Source: Pedobacter sp.
GTDB taxonomy: Bacteria; Bacteroidota; Bacteroidia; Sphingobacteriales; Sphingobacteriaceae
Length of the DNA: 8,594 nucleotides
Reading direction: 5' to 3'
Assembly: GCA_030149995.1 (NCBI GenBank)
Contig: JASLGV010000022.1
Location: forward strand, 1-8,594
Shown here: positions 6,991-8,594 of the stretch, piece by piece
Position numbering within the stretch: position 1 is the first letter of the stretch
How the letters are laid out: each line of letters opens with the position of its first letter
Notes under the pieces: generated by a model
Database searches by the model: none
The model's input: only the letters and a program-made list of their open reading frames with translations
What the model was told of the DNA's origin: nothing
Made by a program: the position numbers and the translations under genes

Positions 6991-8496
6991 TTATTTCTGA
7001 AATACCCTTACATAGTCTACTTTCATGGTAGCCGGGAAAACAGCCGTGTCTACGCCCATTTTACCACCCCAGTTACCCCCTACGGCCAGGTTTAAAATAA
7101 CATGATAGTTCTGATCAAACGGCCACTCGGCAAGCCCACCTTGTTTTTTGAAAGAGAGGCATTTTTTGTCGTCTATAAAAAAGTCCATATGATCTTCGAA
7201 CCATTCTACTGCATATACATGGTAATCGGTATAAAGGTTATCCAACTTAACGCCGGTCGATACCTGCGTATGCAGAAGGTGGTTAAATTTCTCTGTATGT
7301 ACGGTGGCATAAACGGTATCTGGTTCATAGCCAACATGCTCCATAATATCAATTTCACCACTCTTAGGCCAGCCGCCATATTTCCAGTCGGTTGGCAACA
7401 TCCAGATGGCCGGCCACAAACCTCTTCCTTTTGGTAACATGGCCCGCACTTCAACACGTCCGTATTTAAAATCGAATTTATTTTTAGTTAACAAACGAGC
7501 CGAAGTATAAGCGCTCCCTTGGTGTGTTGCCTGTACAGCACGGATGTTTAAATTGCCCTTTTTAACAATGGCATTGGTGGTATCGGCCTGGGTATAAAAC
7601 TGCAATTCGTTATTTCCCCAGCCTTTTCCGCCTACATCGTATGTCCATTTGCTTTCGTCTGGTAAACCGTTTCCGTTAAATTCGTCGGACCATTTCAATT
7701 TCCAGCCTTTGGCAACAGGTGTTTTTTTAAGTTCTTCAAATAAAAGCTCCGGCTCATTGGTTGTGATGTAATCGGCACCATGTGCCAGCAGCCATTGCAT
7801 TTCAGGTGCTGTATTTACCGTCCAAGCATTAATGGTTAGCCCGTTTTTATGCGCGTCTTCTATCCAGTTTCCTTTCTGATAAACGCTGTAATGATAATCG
7901 GCGCCGGTAAATTTATCGGCTTTTAACTGTTCAATGCTTTTTTCGCCATTCAGGTAAGCAACTTTTGCATCCGGCAGCAATTCCAAAATTCTTTTGCAGT
8001 AATCGTAATCAAAACTGATGTATTCTACCCAATCGGTCATTTTGAACTTTTTTACCATCTCAACGGCTTTCTGCGTTACCAGCAACCCTTGTTCCTTGCT
8101 TACCAGAGAAGGCTTAACCTCGAGAATCAGTTTGGTCTTTTTTTGTTTTTTACCCTCCAGCAGGTAGCTTTCGAGCGTAGGAATCTTTTCGCCATTCGAC
8201 ATGGTCTTCTGAAGTAAATCCTTATAGGTCGTCTTTTCAATTGTTAAACCCAAAAATTCCGGATCGTGATTTACCACCAATATTCCATCGGCTGTTGTCC
8301 ATACATCGAATTCTGAACCGTAACAACCCAGCCTAAATGCTTCTTTGAGTGAAGCGATTGAATTTTCGGGCAGGTGTTTTGCTTTCCAGGCACCGCGATG
8401 CGCAATAACCTGGTTTTTATTCCAGCTATTTTTTTGAGCAAAAGAAATGATTCCAGACATCATCAAAAGCAATAAAATGTAAAAAGACTTCCTCAT
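6991..8496 (-). CDS. Secreted GDPD-GH16 fusion: glycerophosphodiester phosphodiesterase plus beta-glucanase-like domain
   Basis: 501 residues with a Sec signal peptide (1-20, ISFA before Q21) and two complete enzyme domains. The GDPD domain (about 27-256) has the catalytic HRG motif (H33, R34), E45-N46, E62 and D64 in SEFDVW, H77-D78 in VVNHDPEF, E126 in LILEVKPS and AWTVN (224-228); such enzymes cleave glycerophosphodiesters to glycerol 3-phosphate and an alcohol. After a short linker (about 257-263) comes a GH16 domain (about 264-501): WSDEFNG, WPAIWMLP (361-368), the catalytic signature GEIDIMEHVG with nucleophile E381, D383 and acid/base E386, and the ending NLAVGGNWGG, as in laminarinase-type beta-1,3-glucanases. 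Neither domain is truncated. No type IX secretion C-terminal domain or lipobox is evident, so a periplasmic or released location is likely. The single frame is open throughout, so the fusion is real in this sequence. The substrate of the combined enzyme is unknown. Confidence 0.93.
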   Translation of the reverse strand: MRKSFYILLLLMMSGIISFAQKNSWNKNQVIAHRGAWKAKHLPENSIASLKEAFRLGCYGSEFDVWTTADGILVVNHDPEFLGLTIEKTTYKDLLQKTMSNGEKIPTLESYLLEGKKQKKTKLILEVKPSLVSKEQGLLVTQKAVEMVKKFKMTDWVEYISFDYDYCKRILELLPDAKVAYLNGEKSIEQLKADKFTGADYHYSVYQKGNWIEDAHKNGLTINAWTVNTAPEMQWLLAHGADYITTNEPELLFEELKKTPVAKGWKLKWSDEFNGNGLPDESKWTYDVGGKGWGNNELQFYTQADTTNAIVKKGNLNIRAVQATHQGSAYTSARLLTKNKFDFKYGRVEVRAMLPKGRGLWPAIWMLPTDWKYGGWPKSGEIDIMEHVGYEPDTVYATVHTEKFNHLLHTQVSTGVKLDNLYTDYHVYAVEWFEDHMDFFIDDKKCLSFKKQGGLAEWPFDQNYHVILNLAVGGNWGGKMGVDTAVFPATMKVDYVRVFQK

Positions 8497-8515
8497 AATT
8501 ATATATTTTAACCAC

Positions 8516-8523
8516 CAAAAATA
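8516..8523 (-). promoter_or_regulatory. Possible Bacteroidota -7 promoter box for the GDPD-GH16 gene
   Basis: On the minus strand TATTTTTG matches the Bacteroidota -7 consensus TAnnTTTG exactly and ends 19 bases before the ATG at 8496. No clear -33 TTTG is found about 19-21 bases further upstream, so the call rests on the -7 box and its position. The rest of 8524-8594 is A/T-rich and shows no other recognisable element. Confidence 0.45.
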
Positions 8524-8594
8524 AAGTATTTATGTTAAGCTGAGTTAAAGTTTACCATGTTGTTACATTTAAGCCTGTTTAAATAAAAAAATGC

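Noticed and set aside
6974..6998. Small A/T-rich hairpins around the GDPD-GH16 stop codon (TTTCT/AGAAA and AGAAAT/ATTTCT)
   Set aside because: The stems are only 5-6 bp, almost all A/T, mutually exclusive and not followed by a T-run, so I do not call a terminator. Cotranscription with the phospholipase gene remains plausible.

Overview
The window looks like a chromosomal segment of a Bacteroidota bacterium, most likely of the Sphingobacteriaceae (Pedobacter or Mucilaginibacter type). This rests on the protein families (a beta-propeller/Y_Y_Y sensor kinase, a Bacteroidota-style AraC regulator, a laminarinase-type GH16), on mostly A/T-rich leaders without Shine-Dalgarno sequences, and on a TAnnTTTG-type -7 box upstream of the rightmost gene. 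The genus is an inference from general resemblance only. All six supported genes lie on the minus strand, so transcription runs from right to left.

Right part (8594 to 4551): after a short promoter region comes a secreted two-domain enzyme that joins a glycerophosphodiester phosphodiesterase (GDPD) to a glycoside hydrolase family 16 (GH16, beta-1,3-glucanase-like) domain. It is followed after 73 bases by a Tat-exported phospholipase C of the phosphocholine-specific type. Both enzymes act outside the cytoplasm. They could work together on phosphodiester-decorated glycans, or on membrane phospholipid debris together with a glucan.

Middle (4555 to 893): a two-component system, made of a periplasmic-propeller histidine kinase (about 14 propeller repeats, Y_Y_Y domain, one main membrane helix, HisKA_3/HATPase) and, 11 bases later, a NarL/LuxR-type response regulator. 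The pair is bracketed by two related palindromes with the core CACCCTWTATGGGTK. The upstream one is a 35-bp near-perfect inverted repeat that overlaps the stop codon of the phospholipase gene and sits just before the kinase start. The downstream one is followed by nine T's and looks like an intrinsic terminator.

Left part (845 to 1): a small VOC-fold (glyoxalase/bleomycin-resistance-like) protein with a good Shine-Dalgarno sequence, followed 6 bases later and in the same reading frame by the first 162 codons of an AraC-type regulator whose DNA-binding half lies beyond the window.

No RNA genes, mobile elements, CRISPR arrays or gene-free stretches over 300 bases were seen. The most notable points are the GDPD-GH16 fusion beside a phosphocholine-type phospholipase C, and the pair of related palindromes around the two-component system.
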